Part shown: positions 28,344 through 37,652 of the stretch, piece after piece
Position numbering within the stretch: the first letter of the stretch is position 1
Layout of the letters: each line of letters opens with the position of its first letter
Source of the DNA: Corynebacterium kroppenstedtii DSM 44385
Lineage (GTDB): Bacteria; Actinomycetota; Actinomycetes; Mycobacteriales; Mycobacteriaceae
Reading direction: 5' to 3'
Length of the DNA stretch: 64,000 nt
NCBI RefSeq assembly: GCF_000023145.1
Contig: NC_012704.1
Coordinates: 930,001 to 994,000 of the forward strand
Made by a program: the position numbers and the translations under genes
The notes under the pieces: generated by a model
The model's database searches: none
What the model was told of the DNA's origin: nothing
What the model saw: only the letters and a program-made list of their open reading frames with translations

Positions 28344-29450
28344 ATGAACAATGAGTTGCCTTGGGTCGTTTCGGTTCAGGAACTGCAAAAACTCCAGCAC
28401 GACTCCGCGGCCCACGCGAATCAACGGAAAGCTCAACGAGAAGCTGCTCGTCGGAAATCAGAATGGATCGAGCGTGCCTTGGCGCATCCAGATGATCTCT
28501 CTGAAGCAGAACGCCGTCGTCTTGAGGAATACCTCCGCGAAGAGGAGGAGGCTAAGGACCTATACCGATCGCAACCGTTGGCCTCATGCCCCGTCGTTGT
28601 TGCCGATGTGAGGTGGCATCTCGATGGACGTTCAGGATATGACGCGTACAAGAAGGGGCACATCCCAAACTCGGTCTTCATCGATCTAGATAGCATGCTC
28701 GCCGGACTGGCTTCGAAAGAAGAAGGAAGGCACCCCCTGCCCTTGGAGGAGAGTTTCGCCGCAGCTATGGAAGTCAGTGGAATTGCCGACGACACCATCG
28801 TTGTTGCCTACGACGATGCAGGCGGGGCATCTGCGTCGAGGTTAGTCTGGCTCCTGCGTGCCAGTGGACATCGAGCCGCTGTCTTGGACGGAGGGCTCAA
28901 CGCATGGATCGAGTATTGTGAACAGGCGCATAAGACCGACGAGACCGGGCAGGGTAGTACACAGTTGGCTGAACACTTCCTTGATGACGGTGACGATGTG
29001 ACCGAGCCTGAGGAAGCAGGAGCATTTACCGCAGAGCCTTTCAACGCCGAATGGCTTGTCTCTATCGATGATGCGGCAGCGTCCGCGGCCGAGGGAATCG
29101 TGATTGATGCTCGCGCGTCAGAACGCTACCGAGGGGATAATGAACCGATCGATAGTTCCGCTGGGCATATTCCAGGAGCTCTCAACCTTTTCCACGGCGA
29201 TCTCGTTGACGATAAGGGGTATTTCCTTGACTCGGACCAGATTGTGTCCCGTCTGAATGATGCTGGCGTCGAGAAGCGGGAGGGGCAATCGTTGGAGGAA
29301 TCGCCCATTGTGTACTGCGGCTCCGGAGTCACCGCCACTCATGAGATCGTGGCGTTGGCTCATGCGGGAATCCAGGCTCGGTTATATCCCGGATCGTGGT
29401 CGCAGTACTCGGCCACCGATCGGCCGATCTCCCAGGGGGCTGCGCGGTAA
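28344..29450 (+). CDS. sseA: Two-domain thiosulfate/3-mercaptopyruvate sulfurtransferase
   Basis: A tandem rhodanese of 368 residues counted from ATG 28344; an upstream in-frame start at 28284 is possible. The N-terminal inactive domain has PVVVADVRWHL and HIPNSVFIDLD. The C-terminal catalytic domain carries VYCGSGVTA with the persulfide cysteine. The N-terminus is unusual: between VSVQELQKLQ and PVVVADVRW lies a highly charged helical stretch of about 60 residues (Glu/Arg/Ala-rich, coiled-coil-like) not typical of SseA. The exact sulfur donor is not determined by the sequence. Confidence 0.88.
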   Translation: MNNELPWVVSVQELQKLQHDSAAHANQRKAQREAARRKSEWIERALAHPDDLSEAERRRLEEYLREEEEAKDLYRSQPLASCPVVVADVRWHLDGRSGYDAYKKGHIPNSVFIDLDSMLAGLASKEEGRHPLPLEESFAAAMEVSGIADDTIVVAYDDAGGASASRLVWLLRASGHRAAVLDGGLNAWIEYCEQAHKTDETGQGSTQLAEHFLDDGDDVTEPEEAGAFTAEPFNAEWLVSIDDAAASAAEGIVIDARASERYRGDNEPIDSSAGHIPGALNLFHGDLVDDKGYFLDSDQIVSRLNDAGVEKREGQSLEESPIVYCGSGVTATHEIVALAHAGIQARLYPGSWSQYSATDRPISQGAAR

Positions 29451-29559
29451 GGGCCTGTGCGTACGTCGTCGCATGTAAAATCGCCGTGTTTCACGTCGTA
29501 TTTTAAGAACAATAACCACCGACCAGCCAGAGATAATAAGAGTGAAGGAGTCCTAGTTC

Positions 29560-32337
29560 ATGGTGTCTGCCAACGAGGTTGAGGATACGAAGAAGAAGTT
29601 GCTTCTTCTCGACGGCCACTCTCTGGCTTTCCGCGCCTTTTACGCGTTACCGGCCGACAAATTTACTGATTCGTCAGGTCAGCATACGAACGCTGTATAT
29701 GGTTTTATATCCATGCTGGTGACCCTTCTCGAACAAGAGAAGCCGACCCATAGCGCTGCAGCTTTTGACCTGGCTGGTCCCACTTTTAGGTCTGAAAAAT
29801 TCGCTGATTATAAAGCTCAGCGTCCGGAAACACCTCCGGAATTTAAAGGACAAATTGAGCTCATTCGCCAGGCATTAGAAACGTTTGGAATCACCACCGT
29901 CGATTACAAACGATACGAAGCCGATGACGTCATTGCGACGCTCGCTACCCAGGGTCACGAGCAGGGCTTTGATACCTATATCTGCACCGGCGACAGGGAT
30001 TCACTACAACTCGTTACCGATGACGTCACAGTGCTGTACACGCTCCGCGGAGTCAGCAACCTCGCTCGCTTCACTCCCGAAGCTGTTGAAGAAAAGTACG
30101 GGGTGACCCCGACGCAGTATCCGGACCTTGCGGCTTTGCGGGGCGATACCTCTGACAATATGCCAGGAGTACCAGGGGTAGGGCCTAAAACAGCCCAGAA
30201 ATGGATAAATAAGTACGGTTCACTGAGTAACTTAATTGACAATATTGACGATATCGGCGGAAAAGTCGGTGATGCACTTCGGCGGGATATTGACACTGTG
30301 ATTCAAGCCCGCGAGCTGACCGAAATGGTCCGTGACCTCCCCATCAAGTGCAGCCCCGAGGACTGCGAAATCCGCCCGTCAGCAAGAAATGACGTGAACG
30401 ACTTCTTCGATGATGTTCAGTTCGGGATGAACCTCCGGGAGAGGGTCTTTTCCGTCATTCCGACGCAAGGCGGTTCGTCGGACGCCGGCAACCATCGTGA
30501 GCGCGTGTCTTATGAACGCGTAGGCCTGCAGAAAGGGAAGGTCCGTCACTGGTTAGAGGAAGCTACTGATCACACGCCTGCGGGGATCGCAGCGTTGGGA
30601 AGTAAACTCCCATCTTCGCCAAACATGAAGGCTCTAGCGATCACGCAGGGTAAACAAACGGCGATCATCAACATGAGTCGGACGACGGATGATGACCGCG
30701 ACGCGCTGAAGGAATGGCTTCAGGATCCTGACCACCCGATCGTGGTACACGATGGCAAGGGTCTTCTCCACATGTTGAGTAGCGAGGGGCTGACCGCTAC
30801 AAACATTGAACATGACACGAGGCTCGCCTCGTACTTAATCCATCCTGACTTCGGGAGCTTCGATCTGGAGAGTGTCGTACGACGCCGTCTTGGTCGGGAT
30901 CTCTATGACAGCGACGTCGTGTCATGGGAGGAGGAACACCGCTCTGGGCGTCAAATGTCGTTAGACGTTGGGGATCTGTCGTCGGATGGTGATGACGACC
31001 GCTCAGTTGCAGGGATTTCGTGGCCTGAGTGGGCCAAGTTGGCTGACCACGCGGAAGCGCCTCTTGAGCTTGCCGAGGAACTGGCGAAGAAGCTCGATAA
31101 GGCGGGCTTGTACTCAATTTACGAAAACCTTGAGATCCCGCTCGTCCCGATTTTGTTCGGCATGGAGCGCGCTGGAATCAAGGTCAACAGAGAGCGCATG
31201 ACGGCGTTGAGGGATTCGACGGCTGAAAAATTGGCCAAAGAAGTTGAGGAAGCCCGTGCTCTTGTTGACATGCCTAAGTTGAATCTAGGAAGTCCGAAAC
31301 AATTACAAGAGGTCCTCTTCGATAAACTGGAGCTTTCTAAGACGAAGAAAACAAAGACGGGATATTCGACTGCAGCTAAAGCGATCGAACGATTAGCTGA
31401 GAAGCATCCGCACCCGTTCCTCGACCATCTTTTGGCGCATAGGGAATATCAAAAAAGGGTCAGCACTCTTGATGGGTTAATTAAAGCGATCGCTTCAGAC
31501 GGGCGTATTCACACGACTTTCAACCAGACTGCGACTGCCACGGGGCGTTTGTCCTCGACAGACCCTAATCTTCAGAATATTCCGGTCCGCACGGAGGAGG
31601 GGCGTCAAATACGTGCGGCCTTTGTCCCAGGCGAAGGGTATGAAGCGTTATTAACTGCAGACTATTCGCAGATCGAAATGCGTGTTATGGCTCACTTCTC
31701 GCAGGATCGAGGCCTCATTGAGGCTTATCGCAGTGGTGAAGACCTGCACAATTTCGTCGGTTCGCAGGTTTTTGATGTGCCGGTGAACGAGGTAACCCCT
31801 GAGCTACGACGTCGAGTCAAAGCGTTGAGCTATGGCCTCGTCTATGGACTGTCGGAATATGGCCTCTCACAGCAGCTGGATATTTCTGTAAGAGAGGCGA
31901 AGAAAATTATGGTTAAGTATTTTGAACGGTTCGGCGGTGTGCGGCGCTATCTGAATGAAGTTGTCGATCGCGCACGGAAAGATGAGTATACGTCGACCAT
32001 GCTCGGGAGAAGGCGCTATTTGTCAGACCTCGCCAGCCTGAATCGGCAGGCGAGAGAGAATGCCGAACGCGCAGCTCTGAACGCTCCGATTCAAGGTACC
32101 GCGGCAGACATTATTAAGGTCGCGATGATCCGAGTCGATGCTGCGTTGAAAAAAGAAAAATTGGCATCACGGGTGCTACTTCAGGTTCACGATGAGCTCG
32201 ACGTCGAGGTCGCGAATGGTGAGCTTGAGCAGGTGAGAGGTATTATTCAGAGAGAAATGGATGAGGCTATCGAACTTGCTGTCCCGCTCGAGGTTGGAAT
32301 GGCAGTCGGTGCCGATTGGAATGAAGCAGGCCATTAG
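29560..32337 (+). CDS. polA: DNA polymerase I
   Basis: A 925-residue repair and Okazaki-fragment polymerase. The N-terminal 5' nuclease domain shows LLLLDGHSLAFRAFYA, EADDVIATLA, TGDRDSLQLV and the helix-hairpin-helix GVPGVGPKTAQKW. The middle domain lacks the DxE motif of a 3'-5' exonuclease (the region reads MKALAITQGKQTA), so proofreading is probably absent, as in other actinobacteria. The polymerase motifs are DYSQIEMRVMAHFS (A), RRRVKALSYGLVYGL (B) and VHDELDVE (C). The start follows AAGGAG at 29544. Confidence 0.97.
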   Translation: MVSANEVEDTKKKLLLLDGHSLAFRAFYALPADKFTDSSGQHTNAVYGFISMLVTLLEQEKPTHSAAAFDLAGPTFRSEKFADYKAQRPETPPEFKGQIELIRQALETFGITTVDYKRYEADDVIATLATQGHEQGFDTYICTGDRDSLQLVTDDVTVLYTLRGVSNLARFTPEAVEEKYGVTPTQYPDLAALRGDTSDNMPGVPGVGPKTAQKWINKYGSLSNLIDNIDDIGGKVGDALRRDIDTVIQARELTEMVRDLPIKCSPEDCEIRPSARNDVNDFFDDVQFGMNLRERVFSVIPTQGGSSDAGNHRERVSYERVGLQKGKVRHWLEEATDHTPAGIAALGSKLPSSPNMKALAITQGKQTAIINMSRTTDDDRDALKEWLQDPDHPIVVHDGKGLLHMLSSEGLTATNIEHDTRLASYLIHPDFGSFDLESVVRRRLGRDLYDSDVVSWEEEHRSGRQMSLDVGDLSSDGDDDRSVAGISWPEWAKLADHAEAPLELAEELAKKLDKAGLYSIYENLEIPLVPILFGMERAGIKVNRERMTALRDSTAEKLAKEVEEARALVDMPKLNLGSPKQLQEVLFDKLELSKTKKTKTGYSTAAKAIERLAEKHPHPFLDHLLAHREYQKRVSTLDGLIKAIASDGRIHTTFNQTATATGRLSSTDPNLQNIPVRTEEGRQIRAAFVPGEGYEALLTADYSQIEMRVMAHFSQDRGLIEAYRSGEDLHNFVGSQVFDVPVNEVTPELRRRVKALSYGLVYGLSEYGLSQQLDISVREAKKIMVKYFERFGGVRRYLNEVVDRARKDEYTSTMLGRRRYLSDLASLNRQARENAERAALNAPIQGTAADIIKVAMIRVDAALKKEKLASRVLLQVHDELDVEVANGELEQVRGIIQREMDEAIELAVPLEVGMAVGADWNEAGH

Positions 32338-32435
32338 CAGCCTTCCACCAGCGGAAAGTTTGCCAGTGCAGGGAAAATGAGATAAATTTTAGGACGCGCG
32401 TGTGTCCGCCTCTTATTTTCCTTTTCTTATCGACG

Positions 32436-32464
32436 TTGACTCGGTGGTATATGGTCGCGATATT
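32436..32464 (+). promoter_or_regulatory. Candidate promoter of rpsA
   Basis: TTGACT (32436-32441), a 17-base spacer and GATATT (32459-32464). It lies in the 290-base gap between polA and rpsA, upstream of a leader hairpin. Confidence 0.5.
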
Positions 32465-32533
32465 TCAGCTTGCGGCCATGATATCGGCCGGGAACACACT
32501 GCCGGTAGGAGAAAACAAGAGGTTAATCATCTG

Positions 32534-32562
32534 AAGAGCCTTCGTGAAACGGAATGGCTCTT
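32534..32562 (+). promoter_or_regulatory. Leader hairpin upstream of rpsA
   Basis: AAGAGCC (32534-32540) pairs with GGCTCTT (32556-32562). The stem extends through TTCG/CGGA (one G-U pair), with a 2-base bulge on the 3' side, to a 5-base loop. Only a weak T-run follows. It may be a polA terminator or a regulatory element in the rpsA leader. Confidence 0.45.
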
Positions 32563-32627
32563 TGCATGTGTGACGCGCTCGTTCCTGTCCGTTTTTCGAT
32601 TACAATCCGTTTCGGAGCACTTAACAT

Positions 32628-34094
32628 ATGCCCACTTCTACAACCCCTCAGGTAGCCGTCAATGACATTGGCTCCACTGAGGATTTCCTCGCTGCCATCG
32701 ACTCCACCATCAAGTACTTCAACGATGGTGACATCGTCGAGGGTACTGTGGTCAAAATTGATCACGATGAGGTTCTTCTTGATATTGGATACAAGACGGA
32801 AGGTGTCATTCCTTCACGTGAGCTGTCCATCAAGCACGAAATCGACCCCAACGAAGTTGTTGAGGTCGGCGACGAGATCGACGCTCTCGTTCTCACCAAA
32901 GAGGACAAAGAAGGTCGTCTGATCCTGTCGAAGAAGCGTGCACAGTACGAGCGCGCTTGGGGCACCATCGAAGAACTTAAAGAGAAGGATGAGCCCGTCA
33001 CCGGCACCGTTATTGAGGTCGTCAAGGGTGGCTTGATTCTCGACATCGGCCTTCGTGGTTTCCTCCCCGCATCCTTGGTTGAAATGCGTCGCGTGCGTGA
33101 TCTTCAGCCCTACATCGGCCAAGAGCTGGAAGCGAAGATCATCGAGCTCGACAAGCACCGCAACAACGTTGTGCTTTCCCGCCGTGCATGGCTTGAGCAG
33201 ACCCAGTCCGAGGTTCGCTCCGAGTTCCTGCACCAGCTCCAGAAGGGCCAGGTCCGCAAGGGCGTCGTTTCCTCTATCGTCAACTTCGGTGCATTCGTCG
33301 ATCTTGGCGGCGTAGACGGTCTGGTTCACGTTTCTGAGCTGTCCTGGAAGCACATCGACCACCCGTCAGAGGTTGTCGCTGTTGGCGACGAGGTCACCGT
33401 CGAGGTCCTCGATGTCGACATGGATCGCGAGCGTGTCTCCCTGTCGCTCAAGGCCACCCAGGAAGATCCGTGGCGCGTCTTCGCCCGCACCCACGCCATT
33501 GGCCAGATTGTTCCCGGTAAGGTCACCAAGCTGGTTCCGTTCGGTGCATTCGTTCGCGTTGAAGAGGGCATCGAGGGTCTTGTCCACATCTCCGAGCTGG
33601 CAGAACGCCACGTGGAAGTTCCGGATCAGGTCGTCAACGTCGGCGAAGAAGTCATGGTCAAGGTCATCGACATCGACCTCGAGCGTCGCCGTATTTCCCT
33701 CTCCCTCAAGCAGGCTGACGAGGACTACACCGAAGAGTTCGATCCGTCGAAGTACGGAATGGCCGACTCTTACGACGAGCAGGGGAACTACATCTTCCCC
33801 GAGGGCTTCGATCCCGAGACCAACGAATGGCTCGAAGGGTTCGAAGAGCAGCGGGCCGAGTGGGAAGCTCGGTACGCGGAGTCGGAGCGTCGTCACGAGA
33901 TGCATACCGCCCAGATCGAGCGTCACCGTGCCGGTGCCGCAGAGGCAAAGGAAGCCGCAGCCTCGGGTTACTCCTCCGAGTCTGAGGGTGACTCCGCGCC
34001 AGCTGAGGAGAGCGCTGCAGATGACTCCGGTTCCTTGGCTTCTGATGAGCAGCTCGCTAAGTTGCGTGAGAAGCTCGCCGGTGGTGAAAACTAG
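32628..34094 (+). CDS. rpsA: 30S ribosomal protein S1
   Basis: A 488-residue mRNA-binding ribosomal protein with four S1 (OB-fold) repeats at about residues 35-105, 122-190, 207-277 and 293-363. The repeats are marked by GAFVDLGGVDGLVHVSELSW and GAFVRVEEGIEGLVHISELA. A charged tail (about 375-488), rich in Glu, Ala and Ser, follows, as in actinobacterial S1. Four rather than six domains is normal for the phylum. It is followed by tandem hairpins. Confidence 0.97.
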   Translation: MPTSTTPQVAVNDIGSTEDFLAAIDSTIKYFNDGDIVEGTVVKIDHDEVLLDIGYKTEGVIPSRELSIKHEIDPNEVVEVGDEIDALVLTKEDKEGRLILSKKRAQYERAWGTIEELKEKDEPVTGTVIEVVKGGLILDIGLRGFLPASLVEMRRVRDLQPYIGQELEAKIIELDKHRNNVVLSRRAWLEQTQSEVRSEFLHQLQKGQVRKGVVSSIVNFGAFVDLGGVDGLVHVSELSWKHIDHPSEVVAVGDEVTVEVLDVDMDRERVSLSLKATQEDPWRVFARTHAIGQIVPGKVTKLVPFGAFVRVEEGIEGLVHISELAERHVEVPDQVVNVGEEVMVKVIDIDLERRRISLSLKQADEDYTEEFDPSKYGMADSYDEQGNYIFPEGFDPETNEWLEGFEEQRAEWEARYAESERRHEMHTAQIERHRAGAAEAKEAAASGYSSESEGDSAPAEESAADDSGSLASDEQLAKLREKLAGGEN

Positions 34095-34124
34095 TTCCGG
34101 ATTGATGACACGTTCGGACTAAAA

Positions 34125-34207
34125 AACAGGCTGTTAAACCCAGCCTCACAACCACAGACTCGTTACTGTGGTCCATCCCCCTATCCCGTGTGGGCAGGGG
34201 GATTTTT
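34125..34207 (+). terminator. Tandem hairpins terminating rpsA
   Basis: Three hairpins in a row: AGGCT/AGCCT, ACCACAG/CTGTGGT (34151-34172, perfect 7 bp), and ATCCCCCT (34175-34182)/AGGGGGAT (34196-34203). The third is followed by a T-run and is the real terminator. Confidence 0.8.
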
Positions 34208-34264
34208 GTCGTCGGTGGTCATCATCAAGCCCGGTAGTGTGGTTTGTAACTAATAGCCACAAAT

Positions 34265-34280
34265 TGTGGCGAGCCTCACA
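34265..34280. promoter_or_regulatory. GlxR/CRP-type site upstream of the PTS gene
   Basis: TGTGG-CGAGCC-TCACA differs at one position from the GlxR consensus TGTGA-N6-TCACA known in C. glutamicum. It lies about 50 bases upstream of a GATAAT -10 candidate (34316-34321), a suitable place for cAMP-dependent control of sugar uptake. Confidence 0.5.
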
Positions 34281-34322
34281 AAGAATCGCTATTAAACCAA
34301 GCATATAGGGGGTACGATAATC

Positions 34323-34337
34323 TCGGACACAGTCCGA
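34323..34337. promoter_or_regulatory. Palindrome at the PTS gene transcription start region
   Basis: TCGGAC-ACA-GTCCGA, perfect 6-bp arms, directly after the -10 candidate GATAAT and 36 bases before the start codon. It could be a repressor operator. Confidence 0.4.
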
Positions 34338-34373
34338 ACAGACATAATCGGACATAAATGCGAAAGGATTGTG

Positions 34374-36485
34374 ATGGCTTCGCAAACCGAAACCACCTCA
34401 CGGTTCATCCTGGATAATATCGGTGGGGCGGATAACATAGCGTCAGTGACGCACTGTGCGACTCGCTTGCGGTTCCAGTTGAATGATCGGTCACAAGCGA
34501 ATACAGAAGCCCTCGACGAGAATGGATCAGTACTAGGTGTTGTTCCTCAGGGGGACAACGGGCTGCAGGTCGTCATGGGGGGTGCAGTCGCCAATTATTA
34601 CCAGGAGTTGATCAAGCTCCCGGGTGTTGCGGAAAGTGCTGAGGGCGGCGGCAATCGGCAAAAATCCTCCAAGAAAGAATACGGAGGAGTCCGCGGAAAG
34701 TTCGGCTGGGTCGACTACGCATTCGAGTTCCTCTCTGACACGTTCCGGCCAATTCTGTGGGCTCTCCTCGGTGCTTCACTGATCATCACGATCCTCGTCC
34801 TCCTCGATACGATGGGGATTCAGGATTTCCGTGCAGAGAATCAACCGCCGACGTACCAGTTCATGCACGCCATGTACCAGTCGGTGTTCTACTTCCTGCC
34901 GATCATGGTGGGCGCAACAGCTGCTCGGAAACTGGGCGCCAACGAATGGGTCGGCGCAGCTATTCCCGCTGCCCTCATGAGCCCAGAATTCATGAGCCTA
35001 GGTAACCGCGAAGACGTCGTTCACGTCTTCGGTCTTCCGATGGTGTTGAACGAATACAGCGGTCAGGTTTTCCCGCCGTTGATCGCGGCCATCGCATTGT
35101 ACTGGGTTGAAAAAGGTCTGAAGAAGATCATCCCTGAAGCGGTCCAGATGGTGTTCGTGCCATTCTTCTCGTTGATCATCATGATCCCAGCGACTGCATT
35201 CTTGCTTGGCCCCTTCGGTATCGGCCTGGGTAACGGCATTTCAAACGCTCTTAAAGCCATCAATGACTTTTCGCCGTTTATTCTGTCCGTCGTCGTTCCG
35301 CTGTTGTACCCGTTCATTGTGCCCCTTGGATTGCACTGGCCGCTGAACGCCGTCATGATTCAGAACATCAACTCCCTCGGCTACGACTTCATCCAGGGCC
35401 CCATGGGTGCCTGGAACTTCGCGTGCTTCGGATTGGTTGCGGGTGTTCTCTACCGTTCATTCCGTGAACGCAATAAGGCCATGAAACAGGTCTCGCTTGG
35501 TGCTTTGATGGCTGGTCTTCTTGGTGGAATTTCCGAACCGTCGTTGTACGGTATTGTTCTTCGATTCAAGAAGACGTATCCGCGGTTACTCGCTGGCTGT
35601 TTTACAGGTGGCGTGGTCATGGGCATCTTCAACATCAAAGCCAATGCCTTCGTCTTCACCTCGATCTTGACGATTCCGGCATTCCAACCTTGGCTCGGAT
35701 ACACCATTGGTATCGCCGTGGCGTTCTTTACCTCATTCTTCCTGGTCGTCTTCTTCGACTACCGCTCTAAGGAAGAGAAGGAAGAAGTTCGGGCAAAGAT
35801 TGCCGCTGATGAAGAGGCGGACAATGCGGCGGCTGCTAACCAGACCGAGGGAGCTTCGGCTTCGTCTGCAGCATCTTCTGTTCCAGCCGGGGCCGCGGCA
35901 GGATCCGAAACTCAGACTGAGTCATCGCAGGCTCAGGCGACGTCGACTACGACGAAGAAGAAGCGCCCAGTTCTCACGGAAACCTCAGTATTGGTTGCTC
36001 CTCTCGACGGAACCATTGTGCCCTTGAAGGATGTACCCGATCCCGCTTTCGCAGCTGGAGCAGTAGGCCACGGGGTCGCTATTGAGCCATCAGGCGATAC
36101 CATTTATAGCCCCGGCGACGGAAAGATCCTCGCTGTTCAAGGACACGCGATTGGCGTCAAACTCGACCTCGGTGTGGATCTTCTCGTTCACGTCGGAGTC
36201 GATACGGTCGAGATGAAAGGCGAAGGCTTTGAGTCATTCGTTAAGCGCGGCGACCGCGTATCGGCCGGACAAAAACTCATGACCTTTGACAAAGAAAAGA
36301 TTGCGAAGGCCGGTCACCCAGATGTCACCCCGGTTCTCATCACGAACTGGAAGAGGATCGGCGGAATCGACACGATTGCCACTGGCGAAGTCTCGCATGG
36401 GGAAGACCTCTTGAACCTGGTGCCAAAAGAAAGCGCACAAGACAAGCAATCCTCCGAAGGTAAAAACCAAGACGTGAAAGCGTAA
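34374..36485 (+). CDS. bglF: PTS beta-glucoside permease EIIBCA
   Basis: Sugar phosphotransferase permease of about 703 residues. EIIB (about 1-85) has the phospho-cysteine in SVTHCATRLRF. EIIC (about 110-475) has ten or so membrane segments and the conserved GGISEPSLYGI. A Ser/Ala/Thr linker (about 490-540) follows. EIIA (about 545-690) has the histidines GHAIGVKLDL and LLVHVGVDTVEM. The domain order matches BglF-type permeases for aryl-beta-glucosides such as salicin or arbutin; sugar specificity is not certain. ATG 34374 is chosen after GAAAGGA; GTG 34371 is adjacent. No BglG-type antiterminator gene lies next to it. Confidence 0.88.
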   Translation: MASQTETTSRFILDNIGGADNIASVTHCATRLRFQLNDRSQANTEALDENGSVLGVVPQGDNGLQVVMGGAVANYYQELIKLPGVAESAEGGGNRQKSSKKEYGGVRGKFGWVDYAFEFLSDTFRPILWALLGASLIITILVLLDTMGIQDFRAENQPPTYQFMHAMYQSVFYFLPIMVGATAARKLGANEWVGAAIPAALMSPEFMSLGNREDVVHVFGLPMVLNEYSGQVFPPLIAAIALYWVEKGLKKIIPEAVQMVFVPFFSLIIMIPATAFLLGPFGIGLGNGISNALKAINDFSPFILSVVVPLLYPFIVPLGLHWPLNAVMIQNINSLGYDFIQGPMGAWNFACFGLVAGVLYRSFRERNKAMKQVSLGALMAGLLGGISEPSLYGIVLRFKKTYPRLLAGCFTGGVVMGIFNIKANAFVFTSILTIPAFQPWLGYTIGIAVAFFTSFFLVVFFDYRSKEEKEEVRAKIAADEEADNAAAANQTEGASASSAASSVPAGAAAGSETQTESSQAQATSTTTKKKRPVLTETSVLVAPLDGTIVPLKDVPDPAFAAGAVGHGVAIEPSGDTIYSPGDGKILAVQGHAIGVKLDLGVDLLVHVGVDTVEMKGEGFESFVKRGDRVSAGQKLMTFDKEKIAKAGHPDVTPVLITNWKRIGGIDTIATGEVSHGEDLLNLVPKESAQDKQSSEGKNQDVKA

Positions 36486-36530
36486 GCCGTCCTCGCGGAC
36501 CACCACGTTTCGTGTATTGAGATAGATAAC

Positions 36531-36588
36531 CCCCGGCATAGGATGTCCACGATCTCGTCGACTGTGGAGCCCTGCCGGGGATTCTTTG
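36531..36588. terminator. Terminator between the convergent PTS and MaoC genes
   Basis: CCCCGGCA (36531-36538) and TGCCGGGG (36573-36580) are perfect 8-bp arms with an inner TCCAC/GTGGA stem, followed by ATTCTTTG on the plus strand. It serves the PTS gene and perhaps also the minus-strand gene. Confidence 0.75.
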
Positions 36589-36616
36589 CGTGTCCCGCCA
36601 CTACACGACGGGCCGC

Positions 36617-37651
36617 TTAGATTTCTGACAATTGAGCAGTCACATTGATCTTCGACGAATCCTTCGCACTGCAATAGCGCAAATCCCATGAAAGCTCGTT
36701 TGAGTCATTCTGCGGATGGCGGGAGGAATATGCCGCCAGGACTGCAGGAAGGATAATCGGCTTACCGAACTCCACGGTGTAGCGCGCCCGAGTAGGAATT
36801 TCGCCCTCGACGACGCTCAATAACGAAGCAGCGCTCCACATCCCATGAGCAATGGTTCTAGGGAAACCGAACGCCTTGGCCCCCAACTTGGAGACGTGAA
36901 TCGGGTTTTTATCGCCCGAAACATTGGCGTAGTTCTTAATGTCCGAAGCCGACACTCGAATGATCGTCGTCGGGTCCTCAGGAAGGTCAACGCTCATCCG
37001 TGAATAGTTATCGTCAGGGAGTTGAGCGTCGGGAGCTTTGCCCTTCGACAGCATGGTTGATCGTTGCCGCCAGACCACGTCGTCGGGTGCCGACGAACGA
37101 CGCACTTCGGTGATGATGTCTATCAGTAAACCTTGACGGTGACGTCGCAACGATTCCGTGTACACCGCCACATCGATGCTGTCGGTCACCGCGATGGGGG
37201 AATACTGCTCGATGACGTTGCGAATGTGAATAGTCCCGACTGTCGGAAACGGAAAATCCGGCGAGTTCATCGCATTCATCACGAGGGGAAAAGTCACCGC
37301 ATACGGATACGTCAGCGGCACGTCGTTGCTGATACGAAGGCCGCACGCAGCGCAGTATTCAGCAAGGTTCGTGGAATCGATCGTGACCCCATTGACGCGA
37401 TACTCGCGAGAAGGGGCGGTGGTCACCGAGCCTTTGCCACTAGAAGAACGGTTCGAAAGGAACGGGACGCCGGGAAGAAGTCCGCGCAATGCTCGTCGGT
37501 ACTCATCCCCAAGCGATGGGATTCTGTCGAGCTCAACAATAGTTTTCTCTCTCAGAGAATCATTGTCGACGCCGTCAGTGCTTGCAGCCGACTGGGGCGC
37601 GGTGCTGGGTGTCGTTCCGGTGGAGGGTCCGTTACTAGATGATGCGTTCAC
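36617..37651 (-). CDS. MaoC-type (R)-specific enoyl/hydroxyacyl dehydratase (HtdX-like)
   Basis: A double-hotdog hydratase of about 344 residues that interconverts 3-hydroxyacyl and 2-enoyl thioesters. The catalytic hydratase-2 motif is in the C-terminal half: SGDKNPIHVSKLGAKAFG followed by TIAHGMW. GTG 37651 is chosen, one base after the stop of the reductase gene and behind GGGGG; longer versions would overlap it. The first 45 residues are Ser/Thr/Asn-rich and not conserved. Next to the reductase and divergent thiolase it matches the mycobacterial htdX-fabG4-fadA2 cluster. Confidence 0.85.
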   Translation of the reverse strand: MNASSSNGPSTGTTPSTAPQSAASTDGVDNDSLREKTIVELDRIPSLGDEYRRALRGLLPGVPFLSNRSSSGKGSVTTAPSREYRVNGVTIDSTNLAEYCAACGLRISNDVPLTYPYAVTFPLVMNAMNSPDFPFPTVGTIHIRNVIEQYSPIAVTDSIDVAVYTESLRRHRQGLLIDIITEVRRSSAPDDVVWRQRSTMLSKGKAPDAQLPDDNYSRMSVDLPEDPTTIIRVSASDIKNYANVSGDKNPIHVSKLGAKAFGFPRTIAHGMWSAASLLSVVEGEIPTRARYTVEFGKPIILPAVLAAYSSRHPQNDSNELSWDLRYCSAKDSSKINVTAQLSEI

Positions 37652-37652
37652 G

